A stretch of 64,000 nucleotides of DNA from Pseudomonas sp. Q2-TVG4-2 (GTDB lineage: Bacteria; Pseudomonadota; Gammaproteobacteria; Pseudomonadales; Pseudomonadaceae): positions 806,001 to 870,000 of the forward strand of contig NZ_LGLW01000001.1 of NCBI RefSeq assembly GCF_013620795.1. Direction: 5' to 3'. How positions within the stretch are numbered: the first letter of the stretch is position 1; every line of letters begins with the position of its first letter. Positions 6,912-15,432 of this stretch are shown here, piece by piece. The position numbers and the translations under genes were made by a program. The notes beneath the pieces are model-generated. The model had not been told where the DNA came from and searched no databases. It was given only the letters and a program-made list of their open reading frames with translations.

Positions 6912-7304
6912 CTAGTCCTCAGAGCGCCCCGTGGGATCACGGTCATGCTCGTAGCGTCTCGTGAGCGGAAACGGTGGTAACCAGGATTCGCGACGGACGA
7001 CCCAGCTTTCATAGCTTGGCATCAGTTGGTCAGGCGCATCCAGGGATCCCAGGTTCACTTCGATTTCGTCGGCGGTGCGTGCGAAGACGGACGAACCGCA
7101 GCGGGGGCAGAAGAAGCGTCCGGCGTAGTCGCGTGTTTCGCCGCTGATCGTCACTGCGTCTTGAGAGAACACCGCCGCCGCGTAAAAAAGGGCTCCATGA
7201 TGCTTGCGGCAATCGATACAGTGGCAAAGGCCGACTCGGTATGGGCGGCCCGTCGCCACGATTTGAACGTTGCCGCAAAGGCAACCGCCAGTGAATTGCT
7301 CCAT
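6912..7304 (-). CDS. GFA-family (CENP-V/GFA domain) zinc protein
   Basis: 130 residues with the GFA signature: GGCLCGNVQ near residue 7, then LCHCIDCRKHHGA, then FFCPRCGSSVF. These supply the Cys ligands for two zinc ions of the Mss4-like fold. Family members are annotated as glutathione-dependent formaldehyde-activating enzymes, though most are uncharacterised. It is full length, stands alone, and may act in detoxification of small aldehydes; substrate unknown. Confidence 0.88.
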   Translation of the reverse strand: MEQFTGGCLCGNVQIVATGRPYRVGLCHCIDCRKHHGALFYAAAVFSQDAVTISGETRDYAGRFFCPRCGSSVFARTADEIEVNLGSLDAPDQLMPSYESWVVRRESWLPPFPLTRRYEHDRDPTGRSED

Positions 7305-7839
7305 GCTGCGTCTCCTCGCGAACGAGCATTATGGGTAGATGAATATAGCCATTAACGGCTTCAACGAGCGCAAGGTCTAATTGTCGCAACGGCCCAATGA
7401 TTATCGGGTCGTTATGCTCGGAGCTGATGTGAAGCAAAACCGCGCACTGACTGATCACCCCGGCTTAGCCAAACTCGCGTAAAAAACGCACATTAGCGAA
7501 CCGCCGGAGTGCCTTTTCGCCCCCGTCAACTAGCGGTCGTTTGGCTCAGCACTACGCATTATGACGGTCTCGGGGCACGCTTCACGCTAGCCGGAGAAAA
7601 CGAAACCGCCGGCTGACACAGCTTCGGCCCGCCGCAACAGCACAGCCTTCGGCGCGCGCTAGATGCCCTTACTCAGCATCTGACCATTCACAATCTCGCC
7701 GTATAAGTTGATGCCGTCGTTTGCGTGGTACGCGCCAGGGATTCGCGCGCCATCGTGTTCAGCGCGGAGGGCGAGGCGTCACTGCTGGCCACCTTCTCCT
7801 CGACGCGTCGGCCGTGAGCGCCGACCGAACCCGCCCGAG
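7305..7839. other. Intergenic region, no gene seen
   Basis: Frames here are short, lack ribosome sites and have no recognisable family. Nothing further is visible apart from possible promoters for the flanking genes. Confidence 0.5.
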
Positions 7840-8100
7840 TCACCTCAACTGCCCCAACTGTCGCTTGAGCTGTTCGACCTGACCCTTTTCCGCACGCAGG
7901 CCGGCGGTCAGCTCGGCTTTTTCCTGCTCGAGTCGCTGGACTACCTCGCCGAGGCTTTGTAGCAGATCACGCAACACGCTCAGTTCCGCCTTATGCTGTT
8001 GGGTGTGTAGCCACTGCACCCAGAGCAGTATCGTCAGCACCAGCACCGCACACAGGGCGATCCCCGTTGCCAGCCAGGACACACTCATCGCGCTCATCAT
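7840..8100 (-). CDS. Small membrane protein with a coiled-coil tail
   Basis: 86 residues: one transmembrane helix near the N-terminus (about residues 8-28, ATGIALCAVLVLTILLWVQW) followed by a heptad-rich coiled coil (LRDLLQSLGEVVQRLEQEK and onward). ATG 8100 is chosen because AGAAGGAA lies five bases before it; a GTG at 8121 is possible. The topology is an inner-membrane anchor with a cytoplasmic helix. Unknown family. Confidence 0.6.
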   Translation of the reverse strand: MMSAMSVSWLATGIALCAVLVLTILLWVQWLHTQQHKAELSVLRDLLQSLGEVVQRLEQEKAELTAGLRAEKGQVEQLKRQLGQLR

Positions 8101-8532
8101 CAATTCCTTCTGCTCTGACACCGGTCGACCCCGGCAGCAGCGAACCTTATGTCGGGTTAAGCGACAGGTCTACAATGTTTACCTGAACAGGTAAACAAAT
8201 ACAGCGGATAAACCATGCAGGAAGAGAGCCTGCGAACGCGCCGGAGAATCCGCCGCTGGCATGTCTACACGCGACGCTCCAGTTTGCCAGGCGCTACGCG
8301 GACAGGCGAGCCGAGCAATATGTCGTGATTAGCGACAGATGGAATCGAATATCGGTCGGCCCCCATGTGGACTCAGCCGCGCGCTACGCGACCGCATTGC
8401 CAGTGAACCGTTCAGCGGAACACAACGGGAAGGCGATGAGCGGGCACTGAAATCGAGGCGCCAGCTGTCAGAATGACATCACCGCTGCAGAGGCGCAGCG
8501 ACTCTTCTGAATCGAGCACGAGCCTGCTAATC
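8101..8532. other. Intergenic region, no gene seen
   Basis: No frame with a plausible start and family resemblance. The GTTTACCTGAACAGGTAAAC palindrome at 8177-8196 is the only structure noted. Confidence 0.4.
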
Positions 8533-8745
8533 ATGTCTTCCGAAAAACTCTACACCATTGTCCTGGAACACAGCCTGGAGGTACTCCTCGAGGCCGCCAC
8601 GATGGAGCAGGTCGAAGCGTTCTGGGATGCGTATGACACCCGCTACTTCGGCTTACGCATGGAAGAGGAAAACAGCCACCACGCGCGGGTCATCGTGACG
8701 GACGAGATTCCCGAGGAAGAAGAAGCCGATCTCTGCATCGGCTGA
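8533..8745 (+). CDS. Small acidic protein of unknown function
   Basis: 70 residues from ATG 8533, acidic (the tail is EIPEEEEADLCIG), with a compact alpha/beta-looking pattern LYTIVLEHSLEVLLEAAT. An in-frame ATG at 8473 would add 20 Ser-rich residues that look non-native. No strong ribosome site is seen. The last codons converge on the drug exporter 12 bases away. Not recognised. Confidence 0.5.
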   Translation: MSSEKLYTIVLEHSLEVLLEAATMEQVEAFWDAYDTRYFGLRMEEENSHHARVIVTDEIPEEEEADLCIG

Positions 8746-8757
8746 TTCTGCTGCCGG

Positions 8758-10170
8758 TTACTCTTCGTCGATGATCCGGGCGGCCATGGCCTGCTTGCTG
8801 TCCAGCTGAAAGAACAGCGTTGCGGCCAGCATCGACATTGCGCCAATGCACAGGAAGGTCAGGTGAAACGCCCGCAACACGGCCTCGCCGTCTGCACCCG
8901 GAACGGTAAAACCACCCAGTAACGCACCCGCCGAAGCCACCCCGAGACTCATCGACAACTGCACAACCACCGATAGCAGGCCGTTGCCGCTGCTGGCGTT
9001 CTGGTTGCTGAGCCCGACCAGGGTCACGGTGTTCATCGCGGTGAATTGCATCGAATTGACCATCCCGATCAGGCCCAGTTGCAGCAGCAGGAGCATCGTC
9101 GAGGTATTCCCATTGATCGTTGCCAGGCTGCCGATCAGGCTTCCCAGCAACAGGGTGTTGCCGACCAGGATGCGTCGATAGCCGAGGCGATCTATCAGCG
9201 GCTTGGCCAGGGGCTTGATAAGCATGGCGCCGAGCGCCAACGGGATCATCGTCATGCCCGCTTGCGCAGGCGAATAGCCCAGCGCCACCTGTAGCAGCAG
9301 CGGCAGCAGGAAAGGCAACGCCCCACTCCCCAGGCGGGCAAACAGGTTGCCGAAAATGCCGACGGCGAAACTGCGGGTATGGAACAGCGACGGGCTGAAC
9401 AGCGGCTTGTCGACATGGCCAGCGCGCAGCCAGTACGCCGCCAGGCAAGCACTGCCGATCACCATCAACAGCAGGACACGTGCATGTGGCATGTGCATCT
9501 CGCCGAGCCCTTCGAGCGCGATGGTGATCAGCACCATCGCGCTGCCGAACAGCAGAAAACCAATGGTATCGAAGCGTATCCGCTCGGCGCTTTTCAGGTC
9601 GGGCATGAAGCGAAACGCGGCGATACAGCCGATCAGCCCGACTGGCAGATTGATCAGGAAGATCCAGTGCCAGGACGCATATTCCACCAACCACCCACCG
9701 AGCGTCGGACCGATCAGCGGACCGACCATGCCTGGTAGCGCGATAAAGGTCATCACCCGTACGAACTCGCTGCGCGGATAGGCGCGCAGCACCACCAGAC
9801 GCCCGACCGGCAACATCAGCGCGCCACCGATGGCCTGCACCACCCGCGAAATCACCAGCTGATTGAAGCTCACGCTCATTGCGCAGAGCAGCGAGCCGAG
9901 CGTGAACAGCAGGATGGCGGAAAAAAAGATCCGCCGAGAGCCGAAGCGGTCCGCCAACCAACCAGACGCCGGGATCAGCAGCGCCACCGTGAGCATGTAG
10001 GCGATCACCACGCCTTGCATGCGCAGCGGATCCTCGGCGAGATCGCGCGCCATGGCCGGTAAGGCGGTGTTGAGAATGGTGCCGTCGAGGGTCTGCATGA
10101 AGAACGCGATGGCGACCAGCCAGGGCAGCACGCGGGCGGTTCGGGCGTCCAGCACAGCGGTTTGAGGCAT
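8758..10170 (-). CDS. DHA2-family MFS multidrug exporter (MdtD-like)
   Basis: 470 residues with about 14 hydrophobic segments. The family motif is in TM1 (MQTLDGTILNTALPAMARDL) and the motif-A loop follows as GWLADRFGSRRIF. Motif C is in TM5 (ALPGMVGPLIGPTLGGWLVE). These place it in the EmrB/QacA (DHA2) proton-antiport group, closest in my judgement to MdtD/YegB-like proteins. The start is fixed by GGGGAG six bases before ATG 10170; longer frames upstream lack support. No membrane-fusion partner lies beside it. The substrate is unknown. Confidence 0.85.
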   Translation of the reverse strand: MPQTAVLDARTARVLPWLVAIAFFMQTLDGTILNTALPAMARDLAEDPLRMQGVVIAYMLTVALLIPASGWLADRFGSRRIFFSAILLFTLGSLLCAMSVSFNQLVISRVVQAIGGALMLPVGRLVVLRAYPRSEFVRVMTFIALPGMVGPLIGPTLGGWLVEYASWHWIFLINLPVGLIGCIAAFRFMPDLKSAERIRFDTIGFLLFGSAMVLITIALEGLGEMHMPHARVLLLMVIGSACLAAYWLRAGHVDKPLFSPSLFHTRSFAVGIFGNLFARLGSGALPFLLPLLLQVALGYSPAQAGMTMIPLALGAMLIKPLAKPLIDRLGYRRILVGNTLLLGSLIGSLATINGNTSTMLLLLQLGLIGMVNSMQFTAMNTVTLVGLSNQNASSGNGLLSVVVQLSMSLGVASAGALLGGFTVPGADGEAVLRAFHLTFLCIGAMSMLAATLFFQLDSKQAMAARIIDEE

Positions 10171-10415
10171 AGGCTCCCCTGACTCGAAAAATGCACATGG
10201 TAGGCCGCACCCCGGCGAACACACAGACAATTTTTACCGGTGGGGTATCCCGTTGGCCTTTGCCGGGCGATGTGAGGAAGGTGCTTGCAGAGGGTGTGAC
10301 AACTCAACGCAGCGGAGGCTGCTATCGCTCGCTACCCGCGCGCTTGAGCGTTCCGGAAGAAGTCAGCGACACGGCCTTGCGCTATACGTAACAAAGTATT
10401 TCGGTCAGAATTGAC

Positions 10416-10434
10416 GCGAATCATTATCGTTAAA
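10416..10434 (+). promoter_or_regulatory. Putative Fur box before the iron-uptake operon
   Basis: GCGAATCATTATCGTTAAA matches the core ATCATTATC of the Fur consensus and lies about 55-70 bases before ftrA. It implies repression in iron-replete cells; inferred from similarity only. Confidence 0.55.
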
Positions 10435-10487
10435 CATCGCAGGTGCAAGCCTCACCGCTCACTCTCATATGCCCTTCCGGAGGCTTC

Positions 10488-11021
10488 ATGCGCATTCCCG
10501 CTACCCTCGCCATCACCTCGTTGTTGCTCGCTCCCCTCGCTCAGGCAAAGGAATATCCCATCGGTGAACCGCAGCAGTGCGGTGGTATGGAAGTGGGTGC
10601 GGTGTACCTGCAGCCAGTCGAAATGGAACCGGCCGGCATAATGCGTGCCACCGCCAACTCCGATGTCCATCTGGAAGCCGATATCGCCGCCACCGAGGAT
10701 AACCGCAACGGCTGGCAGGAAGGCAGCTTCGTCCCCTACCTGAACATCCGCTATGCGCTGAGCAAGAAGGGGTTGGAAGAGAAGATCGAAGGCACCTTGC
10801 ATCCGATGGTCGCCAACGATGGCCCGCACTACGGGGATAACGTCAAGCTGATGGGTCCGGGCAAATACACGCTGACGTTCACCGTGTCGCCGCCAGGTGG
10901 TGAGCACGCCATGTTCGGTCGTCACGTTGACAAGGAAACTGGCGTTGCCCCGTGGTTTGAGCGCTGCGAGCTGAACTACGAGTTCACCTATGCCGGCATC
11001 GGCAAGAAGGGCGGTTACTGA
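10488..11021 (+). CDS. ftrA: Periplasmic iron/copper-binding protein, P19/FtrA family
   Basis: 177 residues with a signal peptide ending near AQA (residue 19) and a Tp34/P19-type domain. YPIGEPQQCGGMEVGAVY opens the mature protein, and the HLEADIAATEDN, LNIRYAL and GEHAMFGRHVD segments hold likely metal ligands (Met, Glu, His). In P19/FetP/FtrA proteins these bind Fe(II) with Cu. Start ATG 10488 follows GGAGG. It is the first gene of a four-gene operon and captures ferrous iron for the FtrC permease. Confidence 0.88.
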   Translation: MRIPATLAITSLLLAPLAQAKEYPIGEPQQCGGMEVGAVYLQPVEMEPAGIMRATANSDVHLEADIAATEDNRNGWQEGSFVPYLNIRYALSKKGLEEKIEGTLHPMVANDGPHYGDNVKLMGPGKYTLTFTVSPPGGEHAMFGRHVDKETGVAPWFERCELNYEFTYAGIGKKGGY

Positions 11022-11034
11022 GCAGGAGGCCAGC

Positions 11035-11367
11035 ATGCAACGCATCCTGTTTTCGACCCTCGCCTTGCTTGCTGCCGCTTTCGCCGGCGGCGCGCAGGCC
11101 GGGTTACCCACCTACGAGCTGACCATCCGCGACGGCCATTTCGAGCCGGCGATGATCGAGGTGCCGGCTCGTCAGCGCTTCAAGATCGTCGTGATCAACG
11201 CCGGCAGCGGCCCGACCGAATTCGAGAGCACGCCCCTGCGGGTGGAAAAGGTGCTCTCGCCCGGCGTCACCTCATTCGTCGTCATTCACCCGCTCAAACC
11301 GGGCCGCTACCCCTTCTTCGACGAGTTCCACCTGGATCTCCCGGAAGGGGAAATCATCGCCAAGTAG
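11035..11367 (+). CDS. ftrB: Periplasmic cupredoxin of the ferrous iron transporter
   Basis: 110 residues with a signal peptide (cleavage near AQA) and a single cupredoxin-like domain (YELTIRDGHFEPAMIEVPA, FKIVVINAGSG, SFVVIHPLKPGRY). In Bordetella and Brucella Ftr systems this subunit is proposed to oxidise or hand over iron with copper. A canonical C-x-H-x-M copper loop is not evident; His in FDEFHLDL may contribute. The start lies 14 bases after ftrA with an AGGAGG site. Confidence 0.82.
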   Translation: MQRILFSTLALLAAAFAGGAQAGLPTYELTIRDGHFEPAMIEVPARQRFKIVVINAGSGPTEFESTPLRVEKVLSPGVTSFVVIHPLKPGRYPFFDEFHLDLPEGEIIAK

Positions 11368-11388
11368 TACATACACAGGAGAAGCGAC

Positions 11389-12246
11389 ATGGGCCAATCA
11401 ATGCTCATCGTCTGGCGCGAGAGCGTCGAGGCGCTGCTGGTCATCGGCATCCTCCATGCGTGGCTGAGCCAGCAACCGGACAACCGCCACGCCCTGCGCA
11501 TGCTTTGGAGCGGCGTGGTCGCCGGCCTGGGCCTGGCGTCGCTGCTAGCCTGGGGCATTCTCAGCGCCGGTGATTGGCTGGCCGGCCCGGCCGGGGAGTG
11601 GTTCCAGTGCGCCATGCTGATGATCGCCGCCTTGCTGATCCTGCAGATGGTCGGCTGGATGCACCATCACGGGCGCGACCTCAAACGCAACCTGGTGGAC
11701 AGCGCCGCGGCCAGCCTCAGCCAGGGCAGCGGCGTCGGCCTGCTGGTTCTGGCGATGCTCGCCGTGGCACGTGAAGGCAGCGAAACGGTGGTGTTTCTCT
11801 ACGGCATCGGTCACCAGCAGCAAGGTGCTGACCTGATCGGCTTCGTCATCGGTGGCGTGCTCGGTTTCGTCCTCGCGCTGCTCAGCTACACGGCGCTGCA
11901 GGCCGGCAGCCGGCTGTTCTCCTGGAAGCGATTCTTCGAAGTCAGCGAGGCGCTGCTGCTGTTGCTCGGTGCTGCGCTGTTGATGGCCGGGCTCGACCGG
12001 TTCAGCGGCCAGCTGATGGGCATGGAGGTGCCGGAAGTCTTTTATACAATCTTCGGCGATCCGCTGTGGGATACCTCTACCCTGCTCGATGACGGCGGCA
12101 CACTGGGTAGCACCATCGCCGGGCTGACCGGTTACCGCGCCATGCCGTCGCTGGCGGCGGTGATACTCATGGCGCTGTACTGGCTGGCGGTCTGGGGCTG
12201 GTTGCGACCGGAGCCGGGGGCCCGCCTGGAGGCTCGCACCGTATGA
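11389..12246 (+). CDS. ftrC: FTR1-family iron permease
   Basis: 285 residues, seven predicted transmembrane helices. Two REXXE-type iron motifs are present: RESVE in TM1 (residues 9-13) and REGSE near residue 127 (AVAREGSETVVFLYG). These duplicated Glu motifs define Ftr1/EfeU permeases. It imports iron across the inner membrane with the flanking Ftr proteins. AGGAGAAG precedes the ATG; the end overlaps ftrD by four bases. Confidence 0.93.
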   Translation: MGQSMLIVWRESVEALLVIGILHAWLSQQPDNRHALRMLWSGVVAGLGLASLLAWGILSAGDWLAGPAGEWFQCAMLMIAALLILQMVGWMHHHGRDLKRNLVDSAAASLSQGSGVGLLVLAMLAVAREGSETVVFLYGIGHQQQGADLIGFVIGGVLGFVLALLSYTALQAGSRLFSWKRFFEVSEALLLLLGAALLMAGLDRFSGQLMGMEVPEVFYTIFGDPLWDTSTLLDDGGTLGSTIAGLTGYRAMPSLAAVILMALYWLAVWGWLRPEPGARLEARTV

Positions 12247-13619
12247 TCTCCAACGCTCCCCGGCTGGCACGCATAGGCGACCTGCTGCGCCAGCACGCCA
12301 ACACCATCCGCCTGGTCCAGTGGCTGGTGGTGGGCTTCTATCTGGTCCTGCTGCTGGTTCCGGCGGTGCTTTCGCTCCCGCCGTCCGAGGCGCGCATGCT
12401 CGACAACATCACGGTGTTCGCCCAGTTCCTGTTCTGGGGGCTGTGGTGGCCCTTTGTGCTGCTGTCGATGGTGCTGTTCGGTCGACTCTGGTGCGGCGTG
12501 CTTTGTCCCGAAGGTTCGCTCAGCGAATGGATCAGCTGGCGCGGGCTTAACAAGCGCACCCCGCAATGGATTCGCTGGAGCGGCTGGCCAACCATCGCCT
12601 TCGTGCTGACCACCGTCTACGGCCAGCTGATCAGCGTTTATGACTATGGCCGCGCCGCCGCACTGATTCTCGGCGGCTCGACCGTCGCCGCGATGCTCGT
12701 CGGCTTTCTATATGGTCGGGGCAAACGCGTCTGGTGCCGGCACCTGTGCCCGGTCACCGGCGTGTTCGGCCTGCTCGCGCGCCTGGCGCCGATGCACTAC
12801 AAGGTCGACGAAGAACGCTGGCAGGCCAATCAGGGACCGAAACTGGCGACCCCCAACTGCGCCCCGCTGATCGACATCCGCCGCATGCAGGGCAATAGCG
12901 AGTGCCACGCCTGCGGTCGTTGCAGCGGTCAGCGTGGCGCCGTTGCCCTCGCCGCGCGTTCGCCGAACCAGGAGATCCTCATCGTCGGCAACCAGCCGCA
13001 ACAGGGACATTGGGACAGCACGCTGCTGCTCTTCGGCATGATCGGCCTGGCCATGGGCGCCTTTCAGTGGACGGTCAGCCCCTGGTTCATCACGCTCAAG
13101 CAGACGGCCGCCGAGTGGCTGGTCAAGCGCGATATTTTCTGGCCGCTCGAGGCCAACGCGCCCTGGTGGCTGCTGACCCATTACCCGCAGGCCAACGATG
13201 CATTCACCTGGCTCGATGGCGCGGCGATTCTCACCTACATCGGCGGCTACTCGCTCATCATCGGCGGCGCGCTGTGGCTGCTGCTGCGCAGCGCTGTACG
13301 GCTGATGAACCGCGGCGACAGCGTGTTTCAGCACCTGGCTCTGACGCTGACGCCCTTGGGCGGAGCTGGATTGTTTCTCGGCCTCTCTGCCACCACCATC
13401 AAACTGTTGCGCTACGAAGGCTTCATTCTTGCCTGGGCCCAACCGACACGCGCCCTGCTGTTGGCCGGTGCGACTGGCTGGACGCTCTACCTTGCCTGGC
13501 GGGTCATCAGCCGTCACGGCGCCAATGGGCTGCGTCGGCTGACCGCCTTCGCCTGCGTGACCTTGGGCATCGCGGTCGTGGCCTATGGCTGGTATCTGCA
13601 GTTCTGGGGATGGAGCTGA
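12243..13619 (+). CDS. ftrD: Membrane polyferredoxin of the iron transporter
   Basis: 458 residues with several transmembrane helices and NapH/CcoG-like Cys motifs: WCGVLCPEGS near residue 84, CRHLCPVTG near residue 167, and CHACGRC near residue 222. They should bind iron-sulfur clusters on the inner membrane. In FtrABCD systems this subunit is proposed to supply or remove electrons during ferrous iron uptake. It starts within the ftrC stop (ATGA overlap), so the two are translationally coupled. Full length. Confidence 0.88.
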   Translation: MISNAPRLARIGDLLRQHANTIRLVQWLVVGFYLVLLLVPAVLSLPPSEARMLDNITVFAQFLFWGLWWPFVLLSMVLFGRLWCGVLCPEGSLSEWISWRGLNKRTPQWIRWSGWPTIAFVLTTVYGQLISVYDYGRAAALILGGSTVAAMLVGFLYGRGKRVWCRHLCPVTGVFGLLARLAPMHYKVDEERWQANQGPKLATPNCAPLIDIRRMQGNSECHACGRCSGQRGAVALAARSPNQEILIVGNQPQQGHWDSTLLLFGMIGLAMGAFQWTVSPWFITLKQTAAEWLVKRDIFWPLEANAPWWLLTHYPQANDAFTWLDGAAILTYIGGYSLIIGGALWLLLRSAVRLMNRGDSVFQHLALTLTPLGGAGLFLGLSATTIKLLRYEGFILAWAQPTRALLLAGATGWTLYLAWRVISRHGANGLRRLTAFACVTLGIAVVAYGWYLQFWGWS

Positions 13620-13767
13620 TTGGTCAGTTTGTAATGGCAGGCTGTAGCCATCCTCAACAATGCGACGGCCCTGCTCACTAACGGCAGCGCTTATGTCAAG
13701 GGACGAAGCTGGACGCTGTTTTCGTCACGGCACCCGTCAGGGCCCAAACCGGGCAGACGCACCTGAC

Positions 13768-13790
13768 CGCGGGCGCGAGCTTGCCCGCGA
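13768..13790. repeat. REP-like hairpin
   Basis: CGCGGGC-GCGAGCTT-GCCCGCG, a seven-bp stem, resembling Pseudomonas REP elements. It lies between the convergent ftrD and hypothetical gene ends. Confidence 0.5.
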
Positions 13791-13832
13791 AGCGCTTGAG
13801 GCCGGCTTCACAGCTTCGCCCTCATGCTGTGG

Positions 13833-14042
13833 CTATATCCCCTCGTCGCCTTCGAACTCCTCGGTGGCTCGCGCCACCATTTGCCGCCAAGCACCGGACT
13901 CTTCTGCCAACATACGCATCGCCTTGAGGCTGGCTACAAAGGCCTGCTGGTAGTGCTGCGGGTTATTCTCACTGGCTGCACGCTCGGCATGGCCAAGGGC
14001 CTCAGTCAGCAGCGCGTCGAACTGGTCATGGTCCAGAGCCAT
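13833..14042 (-). CDS. Small conserved hypothetical protein
   Basis: 69 residues starting MALDHDQFDALLTEALGHAE, all-helical and acidic, with no signal or membrane segment. GAGGAG six bases before ATG 14042 fixes the start. It resembles small unannotated Pseudomonas proteins; no function known. Confidence 0.65.
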   Translation of the reverse strand: MALDHDQFDALLTEALGHAERAASENNPQHYQQAFVASLKAMRMLAEESGAWRQMVARATEEFEGDEGI

Positions 14043-14108
14043 GGAAATCTCCTCGGTCGGTAATGTCTGGAGCTTAGACCACCAGGTGGTCGAGACGACT
14101 CGCGCCAA

Positions 14109-14747
14109 TTAGCGGCGCAGCGGCGGATTCCTTATCAACCGAGGGGTGAGCGCATCCCACAGCTTGCCCTTCCATGACGAGGCTGACGCCCATTGTAATC
14201 GTGCACCAGCAAGGGGCCGCCAGGATGCTCATCGAACAGCTCGAACAAAGTCGCGGTCATCGACTCTAAGCAGCGGCGGTCGCCGCGCTAGTGAATGCTG
14301 GCGAGAGCCACACCTGGCCGTGGCGCAGATTCTTCCATCCACCCACGATCCAATCTGAACAACCAGCCACTCGGGCCACGACGATCACTCGTCTCGATGC
14401 CAAGGTCAGCCAATCGGACACCGTGTTCGATTCAATATCTGGCCAAAGCTACCGGGTACTGCCGACCGGCGGCTGAGCGGGCATAAAGGAGGGCTCCAAG
14501 CGCGTCGTACCGCCGGAGCACAACCAGGCCGGCCGATGGCGACGTCTGGTTCTCGGTAATGGAACGGCCAGGGAGGGGAATCGGCCACCATCGTGTCAAT
14601 AACAAAAGCTAACGCTGAAAAGGTAATAAACGACAAAAGATTGATTACCCCAACCGTTGAATTTACCGTCTACAACGCTCAGCACGAGAAGTGTACTGAG
14701 CGCAATCGGGGAACATAGATTCTCCACTTAGCCTTGAGGAAGTACTC
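14109..14747. other. Intergenic region, no gene seen
   Basis: About 640 bases with only short unsupported frames; the last 150 bases presumably hold the cytochrome promoter. No clear ANR/Dnr site (TTGAT-N4-ATCAA) was found. Confidence 0.45.
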
Positions 14748-15062
14748 ATGAAGAAAGTCCTATTATCCCTGCTCGCCCTCGGCGGCGCATTGGTTCTGCA
14801 GCCGGCGGTGGCTCAGGACGGTGAAGCGCTGTTCAAGAGCAAGCCTTGCGCTGCCTGCCACAGCGTCGATGCCAAGTTAGTTGGCCCAGCGCTAAAGGAA
14901 GTCGCCGCCAAGTACGCCGGTCAGGAAGGCGCAGCAGAAAAGCTTGCGGGCAGCATCAAGAACGGTGCTCAGGGTAACTGGGGCCCAATCCCGATGCCGC
15001 CAAACCCCGTTACTGACGAAGAAGCCAAAACCCTCGCCGAGTGGGTGCTGAGCCTCAAGTAA
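14748..15062 (+). CDS. nirM: Cytochrome c551, NirM-like
   Basis: 104 residues: a signal peptide ending AVAQ (residues 1-22), then an 82-residue monohaem cytochrome. Haem is bound by CAACH (mature residues 12-16), and the sixth ligand Met lies in [13 protein letters not shown]. It is almost identical in layout to Pseudomonas stutzeri/mendocina cytochrome c551, the periplasmic electron donor to cytochrome cd1 nitrite reductase and to oxidases. GAGGAAG precedes the ATG. No nirS or other nir genes lie nearby except a decayed nirC-like sequence directly downstream, so the locus may be a detached copy. The symbol refers to family, not proven role. Confidence 0.88.
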   Translation: MKKVLLSLLALGGALVLQPAVAQDGEALFKSKPCAACHSVDAKLVGPALKEVAAKYAGQEGAAEKLAGSIKNGAQGNWGPIPMPPNPVTDEEAKTLAEWVLSLK

Positions 15063-15083
15063 AACACTCTGGAGGACGCCATA

Positions 15084-15370
15084 ATCTTGCCCTGGCATGC
15101 TGGATTGAGTCTGGGCTCGCCCTGGCGCCCCTCCTAGCTGCTCCTGCTGCCCTGCCCGCGCCCATTGCCGAGCGCCAGCCTCAGCTCGTGCGCCTGCAGG
15201 ATTGCGCATCCTGCCACGGCCTGCGTACGACTGGCGCCTCAGTTAGGTATTGGCGCCGGACGCCATTGCCGGCAACCCCACGCAGCCTGACCGCCACGCT
15301 CGCGGACGGTTGGCCCGGCACTGCCATTCTTGCCCAAGATGCCTTGCTCTGCGAAGCGCTTGTCGTTGCT
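15084..15370 (+). pseudogene. Decayed nirC-like cytochrome c gene
   Basis: After the cytochrome c551 stop there is a good ribosome site (GGAGG) but no intact gene. Pieces of a small class I cytochrome remain in changing frames: a signal-like LAPLLAAPAALP, LQDCASCHGLR (haem motif at 15203-15217), then in another frame APDAIAGNP, and back to LADGWPGT. The order matches NirC (haem site, 'LTPAALAGKP', 'ILHGRPGT'). At least two frameshifts and the loss of the start and Met-ligand end make it non-functional. Confidence 0.6.
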
Positions 15371-15432
15371 ATCAGCGCCCCATGCCCCGTTCGCTACAAT
15401 CGCCATCCTCACCGACGACTCAAGGCCCGCAT

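Noticed and set aside
14640..14680. A possible ANR/Dnr box (TTGATTACCCCAAC) before the cytochrome c551 gene
   Set aside because: Only the left half matches TTGAT-N4-ATCAA; the right half fits poorly.
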